Part shown: piece by piece, positions 1 through 7,719 of the stretch
Layout: every line of letters begins with the position of its first letter
How positions within the stretch are numbered: the first letter of the stretch is position 1
Assembly (NCBI GenBank): GCA_013336025.1
Contig: JAAXUM010000031.1
Coordinates: 1 to 10,084, forward strand
Reading direction: 5' to 3'
DNA: 10,084 bases
Source of the DNA: Chlorobiaceae bacterium
GTDB lineage: Bacteria > Bacteroidota > Chlorobiia > Chlorobiales > Chlorobiaceae
The notes under the pieces: model-generated
Told to the model about the DNA's origin: nothing
The model's input: only the letters and a program-made list of their open reading frames with translations
The model's database searches: none
Made by a program: the position numbers and the translations under genes

Positions 1-726
1 AGAAACTTTTGAATCGACAATAACCGCTTTTTCGCCCGGAAGAAGAACAAGAAAATCGGGACGTTTCAGTGTACCATCCTCCATTCTGAAACTCTCCTGA
101 ACCGTATACTCCCGCCCTTTTTCAAGCCCTGAAGCTTCAAAGATCCTTTCAATGATCATTTCGCCCCAATCCCCCTGTGTTTTACTCTCCCCCTTGATTG
201 CCTGGGCAAGTGAATTGGCCTCTCTGCTTACCTTCCCGCTCAGCTCCTGGAGTTGTCGAACCTGCTCGATAAGTCGGGCGGAAATCTCGGTATCGTTTCG
301 ATGTACCTCATCGACTCTCGTGCGAAATGCATCGAGCTGCTCCCGAAATGGCTGCAGAAGCGAAGCCATTCGCACCCTGTTCTCCTCTCCAAGAGAGCTT
401 CCCCGCTCTTGAAGAATACGCCCGGCAAGATGCTCGAACTCTGTTTTCAATCGTAATTCCGATTGCTGCAGAAGAGCAATTTTCTCAAAAGCATTGCTGC
501 GCTCATGATCAAGATCTGATTCAAGACGGGCACGGATAACTTTCAATGCATCAAGCTCACCAACTTCAGCCTTGAGCTCAACCACCTGAGAGCGCAGCTC
601 CCGTTCGATGACCCTGAGCTGGTGAAGTTCTTCTTTGAGGGGAGCATCACGCAGTATGCGAAAAACAATAAAAAGAAGAAGCCCGAACACCAGAACAAAA
701 AGCAAAACAATCATCCAGTCACTCAT
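1..726 (-). CDS. rmuC: RmuC family protein, N-terminal part (3' end beyond the left edge)
   Basis: Reading leftwards from ATG at 726, the frame stays open for 242 codons to the window edge, so the C-terminal part is missing. Residues 4-23 form one hydrophobic helix, probably a membrane anchor. Residues 28-110 are rich in Glu, Leu, Arg and Gln and look like a coiled coil. The conserved domain follows, with TQGDWGE at 183-189 and, after it, an IFEASGL segment and a Y-x-V-Q stretch; this block is the hallmark of RmuC. The run RPDFLVLLPGEKAVIVDSKVS near the edge continues the nuclease-like core with its acidic and lysine positions. RmuC proteins are linked genetically to limiting DNA inversions and rearrangements; the nuclease role is inferred from fold similarity. 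A purine-rich GAGAGAA lies a few bases before the ATG. The gene is divergent from the patatin gene. Confidence 0.93.
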   Translation of the reverse strand, partial: MSDWMIVLLFVLVFGLLLFIVFRILRDAPLKEELHQLRVIERELRSQVVELKAEVGELDALKVIRARLESDLDHERSNAFEKIALLQQSELRLKTEFEHLAGRILQERGSSLGEENRVRMASLLQPFREQLDAFRTRVDEVHRNDTEISARLIEQVRQLQELSGKVSREANSLAQAIKGESKTQGDWGEMIIERIFEASGLEKGREYTVQESFRMEDGTLKRPDFLVLLPGEKAVIVDSKVS

Positions 727-749
727 AACGTTCTCTCTGTTCCTTTGGA

Positions 750-779
750 TTTATCTGCAAAAGCCTGCCTCGTCTTCAA
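750..779 (-). promoter_or_regulatory. Candidate promoter for rmuC
   Basis: On the minus strand, TTGAAG (779-774) is followed after 18 bases by GATAAA (755-750). Each hexamer matches four of six positions of the sigma-70 consensus. It would leave a leader of roughly 15-20 bases, containing AAGGAACAGAGAGAA, before the rmuC ATG at 726. This is a by-eye match in AT-rich DNA and could be chance. Confidence 0.28.
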
Positions 780-954
780 CAAGCGTCATTCCTTAACGAC
801 AACCTCAGCAAAACCCTTTGACAAACTGATTTTAATGGCATCATTTTTTCTGTTACAACAAAAAAAAGCATCCGGAGTCTTGAACTCAGGTGAAGATACC
901 CATTCTTTTTTCGTTTCACCAACCGCTCTCCGAAGTTATTACGTCAATGCGATA

Positions 955-982
955 TTTTCATTTATTGCTGATTTTTTATAAC
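955..982 (+). promoter_or_regulatory. Candidate promoter for the patatin-like gene
   Basis: TTTTCA (955-960) and TATAAC (977-982) are separated by 16 bases. They match four and five positions of the sigma-70 consensus. Transcription from here would begin near 990 and give a leader of about 50 bases before the ATG at 1040. The surrounding AT-richness makes chance matches likely. Confidence 0.3.
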
Positions 983-1039
983 ATGGAAGTGTAATGACTC
1001 TTCTTCCTGTTTTTCACCCTTATCACTAACAGGATTCTT

Positions 1040-4000
1040 ATGACCACGAACCCCCCGGAGAATCTTAGTCATCAGCTCACCAAAGAGATTCGATTTGCCG
1101 TTGTTCTCTATGGAGGAGTCTCCCTTGCCATCTACATGAACGGCATTACCCAGGAACTCCTCAGCCTTGCAAGAGCTACAAGAGATAGTGCTGCCGGATC
1201 GCCGGACGGCACTGAGGCAGTTTACCGCGAAATTGCCGACCACCTTTCAAATGAAACCACGGGGGTATTCAGGCATAAATTCATTGTCGATATTATTTCC
1301 GGTACCTCAGCAGGAGGAATCAACGGAGTCTGCCTCGCCAAAGGGCTCATCAATGGAATCAGAAACCTCAAGGCGCTTGAGAGTACCTGGCTTGATGAGG
1401 GAACTATCGATACGCTGCTCAATGACAAGAAATCCCAACTCAACCTGTACTGTTCAAAAGAGCCGAAAACCTCTCTTTTGAACAGCCAGCGCATGTACGG
1501 CAAGCTGCTTGATGCATTCAACGAGATGGAAAAAGATATCACTCCGGACTCGGCCGCTCTTGTCAATGCACTTGACCTTTTTGTAACGGCTACCGATCTG
1601 AGAGGGATTGAAGTCCCGGTATCCCTGAGTGACGGAAAAGCTGATGAACATATTTACAAACATGCCTTTCACTTCCTGTTCAGGAAAAATGACCGTAGCA
1701 CCATTGATCCTGACAAGTACAACCATTTTACCAGCGACTACAACCATATTCTTGCATTTGCCTCCCGCTGCACATCATCGTTTCCCTTTGCGTTTGAGCC
1801 AATGTGCCTGAACGACATGCTCGACTATCTCAAAACAAGCCGGCCAAAGGAGTACCTTGCATGTTCCCGGCAGATGGAAAAATGGCGGACCAGGTTTTTC
1901 AGGGCATACAACGAACTTGCCGCTGATGAACTGAACGCTCGCGAATTTGCAGACGGAGGTTTTCTTGATAACCGTCCTTTCGGACACGCCATAAAGGCCG
2001 TTCATGCACGGCATGCAACCTGCCCGGTAGAGCGCAAACTGCTGTTTATCGATCCTTCACCTGAAAAGTCCTCCTCTGATTCTTCCAGAGAAAAAGAAAA
2101 GAAAATATCATTCATCAAAAACACCACTCTGGCCACCACAACGCTGCCGAGATATGAAACCATCCGTGAGGAAATTGCAGGGCTCAAACAGCGAAACCGA
2201 TGGATTGCAACAGTTAATCAGATTGTTGATACAATCAGTGATATCAATAAAAAACGACTGGAAGAGATCATTCTCCAGAAATTCATCAGCTATATTGAAC
2301 ACCCTGTCAAAGGGTTGAATGCATCGCCGGCAGACCAGAAAACACGTTTGATTCTGCGTAAAATCGAGGGGAGTCATGATAAGGGAAAAGCTGATATTTC
2401 ACTGCATGCTCTGACTGAAAACATTGAGACCATCAATATTCTTGCCAATAACACCGCACTCTCTCAGGATGAAGTTGCACCGGCGAGGGAAGCGTTCTGG
2501 ATAGCAATCATTGACGACAACAAAAAGCAGGGCGAAGCAGGTGCAAAAAAAGCTTTTAAAAATCTTACCAGGCAAATACCGAACAAAACGGATCTTTCGA
2601 CCGACAAAAACGATACTGAGGAGACTCCCGGTTTTATCACACAGGATCTCAGTGATCTGATCACCCTGTACGGGGATGGTTACAGCGCTTATCATTACAC
2701 AAGAATATACGCCCTCGACGATCTGCTGACACTTGTCATTACAAGAGCTGCCGAAATCAGTGATGAATCGGATCTCTCTCTTGCCGTTCGACGTCTTGTC
2801 GAGGCATGGAGAAAAAGTCGCTATCAACCCTACCGGAACAATATTGATAACAAGGAAGATCAAGGAAAAAAAGAACTCGAAACCGTGTATCTCGGCAATT
2901 ATGATATCGGATTCCGGCTTCGAAGGCTTGATTATTTCAGGAAATTACTGCAAAAAGCACTTATCAGCAATAATGCCAAAGAGATTATATTCAGAGATCA
3001 CCCGCTTTCCGTGCCTGAACGAGATGCCATTCACACCTTTTACGAAACTGTCTGCAAGACGCTTGAAGGCGTATACAGCTTAAGAGATTTCCTCATCAGA
3101 GAAGGAAAGGAGAATCCGGCTGCGTCTCTGGTGAACGAATGGAAATCGTGCTTTAAAAAAGGATCACAGGGCATTAAAGCTTTTTTAAATGACGTTCTTC
3201 TTGCCTGCGACTGTTCGGCACCGATCCCCGCAGTTGAGAGTAAAAATGAGCCATGTAACGCAACGGGAGAGATCAGGAATGAATTCCGGGAGTTGCTTAT
3301 TAAATCCGGCATATCGACCGGTACAAACCCTGTATCTGCTGAGTTGCCTGATATGATGAACAAACTCATGACCTGTATACATACTGTGGTCATGACCGGA
3401 ATGCCCATCGAGGAAGGATCCGAAAAAGACCCCTCGATAACAGGAACCATTGATGCCCGCCACACCATCAATGCGGCCCTCGACAAGCTCTCCTCCGTTA
3501 ATAGCGAAGTCGCAGCTCATCTTCTGTTCATCTATGATTACGGCTACGATCTTCATGATATCACAACCCTTCCGCTTTTTTCCGGAGGCGAATATGGCGA
3601 GGGGTCCAATATCGGCATTTATCGGATCAGCCCTCTTGATGCAACAAGTCTCTTCCCGGAATACGGCCGAAATAAAGACAACAGTGAAGAAACCTCAAAA
3701 CTTGCCGGCACTGCTCTCGGGGCTTTTGGCGCCTTTCTTGATCGTAACTGGCGCAGAAATGACATCATGTGGGGAAGACTCGATGGAGCCGAAAGAGTCA
3801 TCACGGCACTCCTGCCAAATTCTGCAAATAAAGATCTTCGCCAGAGGTTCATTGATAAAGCGCACCTGGCCATCATTACTGAAACGGTCAACACATGGCT
3901 TCCTGAACTCAAACGACTGCATACTCCATCAAACAGGGATCTCCACTTAATCTCGATACTCGAAACAATCAAGAATTCGCTCGATAACAAGGGTGACTGG

Positions 4001-4564
4001 AAACACGTTTTCAAAACGTACTATATTATTGATCACGAACCTGAGGCAGCCCCGAATCTTAAACGGGTAGGGAGATCGTCTGATATAGTATCCCGAATGA
4101 TTAATGGAGTTGACGGCGGCAATGGATTCGGGAAAAAAATCAGCGATATTCTCAAACTGTTCAGTACCGTGCTGCTTGGAATGCTCGACTTCACCACCCC
4201 GAAAAGCCTGAAACAGGTTCTTCTGAATTACTGGCTGCAGTTGCTGTTTCTTATTGCACTGCTTCTGAGTGTCACGGGAACCATGGTCAAGGGACTGGAA
4301 GAAACTGCTCTTCCTGGATTTTATCTGCTTGGAGCGGTAATGGTTATCTGGATCATAAAAACGGTAATTGAAAACCTGATCCACCATATACACAATAAAC
4401 CCTGGAAAAACATTGCAAAGGAGGTTTTCAAATACCTGGCATCAGCCATCCTGCTGTTTATTGCATTTATCAGCCTTAATGCGTTTATCGATATCTGGGG
4501 ATCTTTTTCAAATAGTTTCATAACTATTTTGCACGATCTGTGGAACAAAATCTTTATACCATAG
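1040..4564 (+). CDS. Large patatin-like phospholipase with DUF3376-type region and C-terminal membrane anchor
   Basis: The protein has 1174 residues. The patatin domain is N-terminal. A glycine-rich oxyanion segment, YGGVSLAIYMNG, lies at 24-35. The nucleophile elbow G-T-S-A-G is at 88-92 with Ser90, and the catalytic Asp is in DGG at 305-307 (Asp305). All elements of the Ser-Asp dyad of patatin-type lipid acyl hydrolases are therefore present and the enzyme should be active. About 330-800 is a long, charged, mostly helical region I do not recognise. About 825-926 holds motifs typical of the patatin-related family with DUF3376: a YDYGYDLHDI stretch, GIYRISPLDAT, and FLDRNWRRND followed by MWGRLD. 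Three hydrophobic helices (about 1065-1083, 1094-1114, 1132-1152) suggest attachment to the inner membrane. No signal peptide is seen, so the lipase domain should face the cytoplasm. AGGA at 1031-1034 sits five bases before the ATG. The substrate and physiological role of this family are not known to me. The gene is alone on its strand. Confidence 0.9.
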   Translation: MTTNPPENLSHQLTKEIRFAVVLYGGVSLAIYMNGITQELLSLARATRDSAAGSPDGTEAVYREIADHLSNETTGVFRHKFIVDIISGTSAGGINGVCLAKGLINGIRNLKALESTWLDEGTIDTLLNDKKSQLNLYCSKEPKTSLLNSQRMYGKLLDAFNEMEKDITPDSAALVNALDLFVTATDLRGIEVPVSLSDGKADEHIYKHAFHFLFRKNDRSTIDPDKYNHFTSDYNHILAFASRCTSSFPFAFEPMCLNDMLDYLKTSRPKEYLACSRQMEKWRTRFFRAYNELAADELNAREFADGGFLDNRPFGHAIKAVHARHATCPVERKLLFIDPSPEKSSSDSSREKEKKISFIKNTTLATTTLPRYETIREEIAGLKQRNRWIATVNQIVDTISDINKKRLEEIILQKFISYIEHPVKGLNASPADQKTRLILRKIEGSHDKGKADISLHALTENIETINILANNTALSQDEVAPAREAFWIAIIDDNKKQGEAGAKKAFKNLTRQIPNKTDLSTDKNDTEETPGFITQDLSDLITLYGDGYSAYHYTRIYALDDLLTLVITRAAEISDESDLSLAVRRLVEAWRKSRYQPYRNNIDNKEDQGKKELETVYLGNYDIGFRLRRLDYFRKLLQKALISNNAKEIIFRDHPLSVPERDAIHTFYETVCKTLEGVYSLRDFLIREGKENPAASLVNEWKSCFKKGSQGIKAFLNDVLLACDCSAPIPAVESKNEPCNATGEIRNEFRELLIKSGISTGTNPVSAELPDMMNKLMTCIHTVVMTGMPIEEGSEKDPSITGTIDARHTINAALDKLSSVNSEVAAHLLFIYDYGYDLHDITTLPLFSGGEYGEGSNIGIYRISPLDATSLFPEYGRNKDNSEETSKLAGTALGAFGAFLDRNWRRNDIMWGRLDGAERVITALLPNSANKDLRQRFIDKAHLAIITETVNTWLPELKRLHTPSNRDLHLISILETIKNSLDNKGDWKHVFKTYYIIDHEPEAAPNLKRVGRSSDIVSRMINGVDGGNGFGKKISDILKLFSTVLLGMLDFTTPKSLKQVLLNYWLQLLFLIALLLSVTGTMVKGLEETALPGFYLLGAVMVIWIIKTVIENLIHHIHNKPWKNIAKEVFKYLASAILLFIAFISLNAFIDIWGSFSNSFITILHDLWNKIFIP

Positions 4565-4593
4565 AGGAACCCCGGATGCTTGATTATTCCCCC

Positions 4594-4638
4594 CTTGCAG
4601 TCCGTCACCTGCCACCTGTGCAAGTGCCGGACTGTAAG
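4594..4638. terminator. Hairpin between convergent genes, candidate bidirectional terminator
   Basis: CTTGCAGTCCG (4594-4604) pairs with CGGACTGTAAG (4628-4638), giving an 11-pair stem with one G-U on the plus-strand transcript. Inside it, CAC and GTG can add three more pairs after a mismatch. It begins 29 bases after the patatin stop and lies between two convergent genes, where a terminator is expected. Neither strand shows a clean T run after the stem, so it is not a textbook intrinsic terminator. The left arm CTTGCA can also pair with TGCAAG (4619-4624), an alternative smaller hairpin. Confidence 0.45.
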
Positions 4639-4659
4639 AGTGCTCTGTTCTTCGAATCT

Positions 4660-4687
4660 TGCCCGTCTCACTATTGTCTATCGGGCA
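4660..4687. repeat. Short inverted repeat spanning the hydrolase stop codon
   Basis: TGCCCG (4660-4665) is the reverse complement of CGGGCA (4682-4687), with a 16-base loop that contains the TAG stop of the minus-strand hydrolase gene (4678-4680). No T run follows. It may help to end the minus-strand transcript together with the larger hairpin at 4594-4638, or it may be chance. Confidence 0.22.
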
Positions 4688-5919
4688 TAGTCAATATACT
4701 GGCCGTCGCTGAACGGCACAAGCTTCACGACACCGTCAGGACTCTCCTTGTTCAGCCAGGTTATAAATTCGCTCTGTATCCATGTGTTGCGATCACCAGT
4801 GACATCTTCACTCATGGAACAGTAATCGATAAAGCGTTTCAGCAACTCTGTCGTTAACGCTGTTTCATCTCCTTCCGGCTTGTAGCTCTCGACTCCGGGA
4901 CACCGCTTGCACTCTGAAGGCTTGTCAGCCAAGCTGCACAGATCGTTTTTCCGGGTAAGGTAACCACAATGGCTTCCCTTCGCGACCTTTGCGATCACTG
5001 TCCAGGAATCGCTTTTTGCCGGAGCAAGCTGGGTGAACTGGGTAACTTTATTCGGATCATCCGACCATGCCGGAGGATTGGAATCATCAAGACAGGCGCA
5101 ATCACACTCGCCAACAATCATCAATATCGGCATTGACTCCGTTGAAAGCGTCTCGCGATAAGGCTTCATGCCGGGTGACAAAATCGGTATTTTCTGGTCA
5201 ACCGGAGAGAGCTGCAACAGTCCAACCGGATCAGCTCTGTCGGCAGGATCCCATTTTGAAAGACGCTCCGAATAGGCAGGAATAAACTCCCTGTCGAACA
5301 TCACCGGATCAAAAACACGATAGCTGTTTTTACCAAGCTGCTGCAGTTTTTCAAACCCGCAGGCAGCAGCCTGCGCATGTGCACCACCCACTGAGTGACC
5401 GGCAAAAATCACCTTGTTGGATACCATGAATTTGGAACTCTGAGCAACAGTACTGTCAAAAAACGAGCGATTCCGACTCTTCTCTTCCTCCTTGTAAAAG
5501 AAATCGGTTGCGCCGTATTTAATGAGATAGGAGGCTGCCGCATAAGCCTCCTGTCCAACTCTCGGATTACCTCCGATATCAATACCGGGAATACCGATAG
5601 TCTGTGAATGCGCTGCGCTCACAAATGCCATGGCCCAGTTCTGCTCGATAATGGCTGCGCTGTAGTTATAATACGCAGAAGGGTTGATTGCGAAGAGCGG
5701 GTTTTCGCCCGTGAAAGCACCCATGATTTTTTTCGGGTAAAAGAAAATGTCGTTGCCGACAAGAAATCCGTGATTAAACATCACAAGACCTTTTGCCTGA
5801 CGATTTTTCGGATAGAACACCTCGATAACCACTTCAATGAACTGGGGAATCTGCCAGTCATATTGTATCCAGAGATGAATCCTGTCAAAACAGTAGTTGT
5901 TGATGCAGATCGGGTCCAT
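4678..5919 (-). CDS. Cysteine-rich alpha/beta hydrolase, substrate unknown
   Basis: The protein has 413 residues from the ATG at 5919. A strand ending in LVMFNHGF (about 45-52) matches the oxyanion-hole region of alpha/beta hydrolases related to chlorophyllase and platelet-activating-factor acetylhydrolase. The nucleophile elbow G-H-S-V-G is at 174-178, with Ser176 as the likely nucleophile. The likely acid is Asp273 (or Glu271) in VGECDCACLDD, and His317 in KGSHCGY is the likely base, so the triad appears complete. It holds about a dozen cysteines, including CDCAC near the acid residue and a CKRC pair near the C-terminus. I see no signal peptide. A TTG three codons upstream (5928) could also start the frame, and an in-frame stop at 5947-5949 limits further extension. 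Neither start has a good Shine-Dalgarno sequence. It lies 85 bp after the dehydrogenase gene. An esterase or amidase activity is inferred; the substrate cannot be read from sequence. Confidence 0.82.
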   Translation of the reverse strand: MDPICINNYCFDRIHLWIQYDWQIPQFIEVVIEVFYPKNRQAKGLVMFNHGFLVGNDIFFYPKKIMGAFTGENPLFAINPSAYYNYSAAIIEQNWAMAFVSAAHSQTIGIPGIDIGGNPRVGQEAYAAASYLIKYGATDFFYKEEEKSRNRSFFDSTVAQSSKFMVSNKVIFAGHSVGGAHAQAAACGFEKLQQLGKNSYRVFDPVMFDREFIPAYSERLSKWDPADRADPVGLLQLSPVDQKIPILSPGMKPYRETLSTESMPILMIVGECDCACLDDSNPPAWSDDPNKVTQFTQLAPAKSDSWTVIAKVAKGSHCGYLTRKNDLCSLADKPSECKRCPGVESYKPEGDETALTTELLKRFIDYCSMSEDVTGDRNTWIQSEFITWLNKESPDGVVKLVPFSDGQYIDYAR

Positions 5920-5979
5920 GATGATCAAGTTTAAGAGTTGACAAAACTATTCAGGATCGAAAGGGGAACACTCGGCAAC

Positions 5980-6006
5980 AAGAGTAATCGACTGCACAGT
6001 ACTCTT
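5980..6006. terminator. Small hairpin at the end of the dehydrogenase gene
   Basis: AAGAGTA (5980-5986) and TACTCTT (6000-6006) form a perfect seven-pair stem with a 13-base loop, extendable by two wobble pairs. On the minus strand the first arm includes part of the dehydrogenase stop codon (6005-6007). The stem is AT-rich and no T run follows, so it is at best a weak terminator or a processing site between the dehydrogenase and the hydrolase. Confidence 0.25.
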
Positions 6007-6763
6007 ACAGCCTTGCGCCTCCGGAGATTTCAAGAATCTGGCCGGTAATGAACGAGGCGTCATCCGAGGCAAGAAACAGTGCGCAAAGGGCAACATCCAT
6101 GGGCTGAGCAATCCTTTTTAATGGATAGCGCGCAGCACAATCCCGCTTCAGTGCTTCCCAGCGCTCACTGCCAAGCGAATGGATAAAGGCTGGAACCTCC
6201 ACCAGTGCAGGAGCAAGGGCATTGACGGTAATATTGTAACTGCCAAGCGCCATGGCAAGTGAACGGCTGAAAGCATAAATCCCCCCTTTCGATGCAGCAT
6301 AGGAAAACTGGTTAGGACTGCCTCGATAAACCAGTGAACTCATGGTCACGATCCTGCCATACTCCTGCGGCTTCATGATCTTTACCGCTTCACGACAGCA
6401 AAGCATGCATGATTTGAGATTAAGATCAAGATTATAGCTGAGTTTATCGCAATCAATCGTCTCAGGCAAGGCTGCCGGCTCAACATCACCTCCGGCTATT
6501 GCTGCAAGAATATCAAGCCTTCCGTACAGACCTGCCGTTTGCTCAAAAAGCGAAACAATATCCTCTTCACTGGTCATATCTGCCGGAATAACCATTCCAT
6601 CTCCTCCGGCAACCCTTATCGTATCAAGAACCTGACGGCACTCTTCCCCGGAAATATCGCTGAGAATCACAAAAGCTCCCTCTTTGGCAAAGCATGCTGC
6701 CGTTGCACTGCCTATACCTCCGGCAGCTCCTGTTACCAGCGCAGTTTTGTTCCTGAGACGCAT
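6005..6763 (-). CDS. Short-chain dehydrogenase/reductase (classical SDR), substrate unknown
   Basis: The protein has 252 residues, the usual length of a classical SDR. The cofactor motif TGAAGGIG is at 11-18. An Asp at 36, at the end of the second strand, suggests preference for NAD(H) over NADP(H). Asp62 follows the third strand. The catalytic set Asn115, Ser142, Tyr155 and Lys159 (Y-A-A-S-K) is complete. The C-terminal ITGQILEISGGARL is typical of FabG-like members. The usual NNAG motif is replaced by A-A-I-A-G (87-91), without either asparagine. The start ATG at 6763 has only a weak AAGAAAA before it. The gene follows the glycosyltransferase after 41 bp and probably shares its transcript. 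It could act on a sugar, lipid or other alcohol; the sequence does not decide. Annotation as FabG would be too specific. Confidence 0.9.
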   Translation of the reverse strand: MRLRNKTALVTGAAGGIGSATAACFAKEGAFVILSDISGEECRQVLDTIRVAGGDGMVIPADMTSEEDIVSLFEQTAGLYGRLDILAAIAGGDVEPAALPETIDCDKLSYNLDLNLKSCMLCCREAVKIMKPQEYGRIVTMSSLVYRGSPNQFSYAASKGGIYAFSRSLAMALGSYNITVNALAPALVEVPAFIHSLGSERWEALKRDCAARYPLKRIAQPMDVALCALFLASDDASFITGQILEISGGARL

Positions 6764-6804
6764 GATCGTTTTCTTGATGGTTCATCAATACAAGCGAGCG
6801 CAAT

Positions 6805-7683
6805 TCATTCAGGGGTCATGATCGCCCGGGAGTTCACTGCCCTGTCATTATTGGCAAAAAGCTTGAACCCCATCAGACTGGTCATTGACTGAACAGCACA
6901 GTTGATTTTTCCAATAAACAGGTCAAGATCGGTTACTTCATGCCGCTTGTCTGCCGCGGCAAGCTCCATAAATTCAAGAAACTGCTGGTAACGCATTTCA
7001 CCGATCCGTGAAGACCAGGATTCATTTGAAATCCGAAATGCACAGAGAGCCTCATCAATTACATACAGATCACCGAACCGGAGAAGCTGGAGCCAGAAAT
7101 CCAGATCAATGGTGTAAGGTACAACTGCGGAATATCCGCTGATCCTGCTGATCAGTTCTGCCGGATAGAGGCCGCAAACTGGTTCTCCGATAATGTTGGT
7201 TCCCATTCGTATCATTTTTCTCACCACTTCAACGGCATCCTTGCGTCCTCCATTGACAAACGTAACCTTTTTGATAAGCGGTTTCCCTTCGGGATCGATA
7301 ATGGTTCTCTGACCGCAAACAAGGCTCAGGCCTGCATTCTGCGGGTCCTCAAACACCGCCACCTGCTTTTCAAGACAGTCGGGATAAAGAATATCGTCAC
7401 CGCAAACCAGCTTGACATATTTTCCCCTGACTTCGCCTATAGCTTTGTTCCAGTTCTCTTCAGGTCCAAGATTAATCGGATTGCGCACCAGTCTGATCCG
7501 CCTGTCGGTGTAGGATGCTGCAATTTCATACGAACCATCCGTCGACTGGTCATCGTATATCAGCAACTCAAAATCAGTAAAGGTCTGTGCCAGTACCGAA
7601 TCTATAGTCTGGGCAATAAAGCGTACATTGTTATACAACGGAATGGTTACCGTAACTATCGGTCTGTTTATACTTCCTACCAT
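6805..7683 (-). CDS. Family 2 glycosyltransferase
   Basis: The protein has 292 residues from the ATG at 7683. The GT-A fold motifs of family 2 are clear: a TVTIPLYNN opening strand (11-19), [12 protein letters not shown] (29-40), the nucleotide-binding D-D-x-S-T-D at 44-49, and G-D-D at 95-97 in the place of the metal-binding DxD. LDFWLQLL and the following region match the acceptor-side part of the family. No membrane helix is seen, so it should work in the cytoplasm or at the inner face of the membrane, probably adding a sugar to a lipid-linked or cell-surface glycan. In-frame upstream starts exist (ATG 7689, ATG 7704, TTG 7707), but the strong GAGGGAG (7698-7692) lies eight bases before ATG 7683, which I prefer. 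It follows the pentapeptide gene after 36 bp. Donor and acceptor are unknown. Confidence 0.9.
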   Translation of the reverse strand: MVGSINRPIVTVTIPLYNNVRFIAQTIDSVLAQTFTDFELLIYDDQSTDGSYEIAASYTDRRIRLVRNPINLGPEENWNKAIGEVRGKYVKLVCGDDILYPDCLEKQVAVFEDPQNAGLSLVCGQRTIIDPEGKPLIKKVTFVNGGRKDAVEVVRKMIRMGTNIIGEPVCGLYPAELISRISGYSAVVPYTIDLDFWLQLLRFGDLYVIDEALCAFRISNESWSSRIGEMRYQQFLEFMELAAADKRHEVTDLDLFIGKINCAVQSMTSLMGFKLFANNDRAVNSRAIMTPE

Positions 7684-7691
7684 GAACATCT

Positions 7692-7698
7692 CTCCCTC
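7692..7698 (-). promoter_or_regulatory. Ribosome binding site that decides the glycosyltransferase start
   Basis: GAGGGAG on the minus strand is the best Shine-Dalgarno match in the window. Its spacing is eight bases to ATG 7683 but only two to ATG 7689, and it lies inside the frame if ATG 7704 is used. Confidence 0.6.
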
Positions 7699-7719
7699 AT
7701 ACATCAAAAACGTGATTGA

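Larger units (their letters stand above)
727..1039. other. Divergent intergenic region, AT-rich, no gene seen
   Basis: These 313 bases separate the divergent rmuC and patatin starts. The centre (about 830-960) is rich in T and A runs, including a run of eight or more A around 860. No open frame here has both a ribosome binding site and protein-like composition, and I see no tRNA-like fold. I can support only two weak promoter candidates, one per strand, described separately. Confidence 0.5.

Noticed and set aside
818..823. Perfect TTGACA on the plus strand
   Set aside because: No acceptable -10 hexamer lies 16-18 bases downstream (the sequence there is TCATTT).
622..981. Plus-strand open frame of 119 codons across the rmuC start and the intergenic region
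   Set aside because: It is antisense to the well-supported rmuC start, has a Lys/Asn-rich composition from AT-rich DNA, and has no convincing ribosome binding site.
5938..5943. Perfect TTGACA on the plus strand between the hydrolase and dehydrogenase genes
   Set aside because: No -10 hexamer follows at proper spacing, and no plus-strand gene begins nearby.
4632..6008. CTGTAAGAGT at 4632-4641 and its reverse complement near 5999-6008, both close to gene ends
   Set aside because: A ten-base match between two sites is easily chance, and the flanks do not match beyond it.
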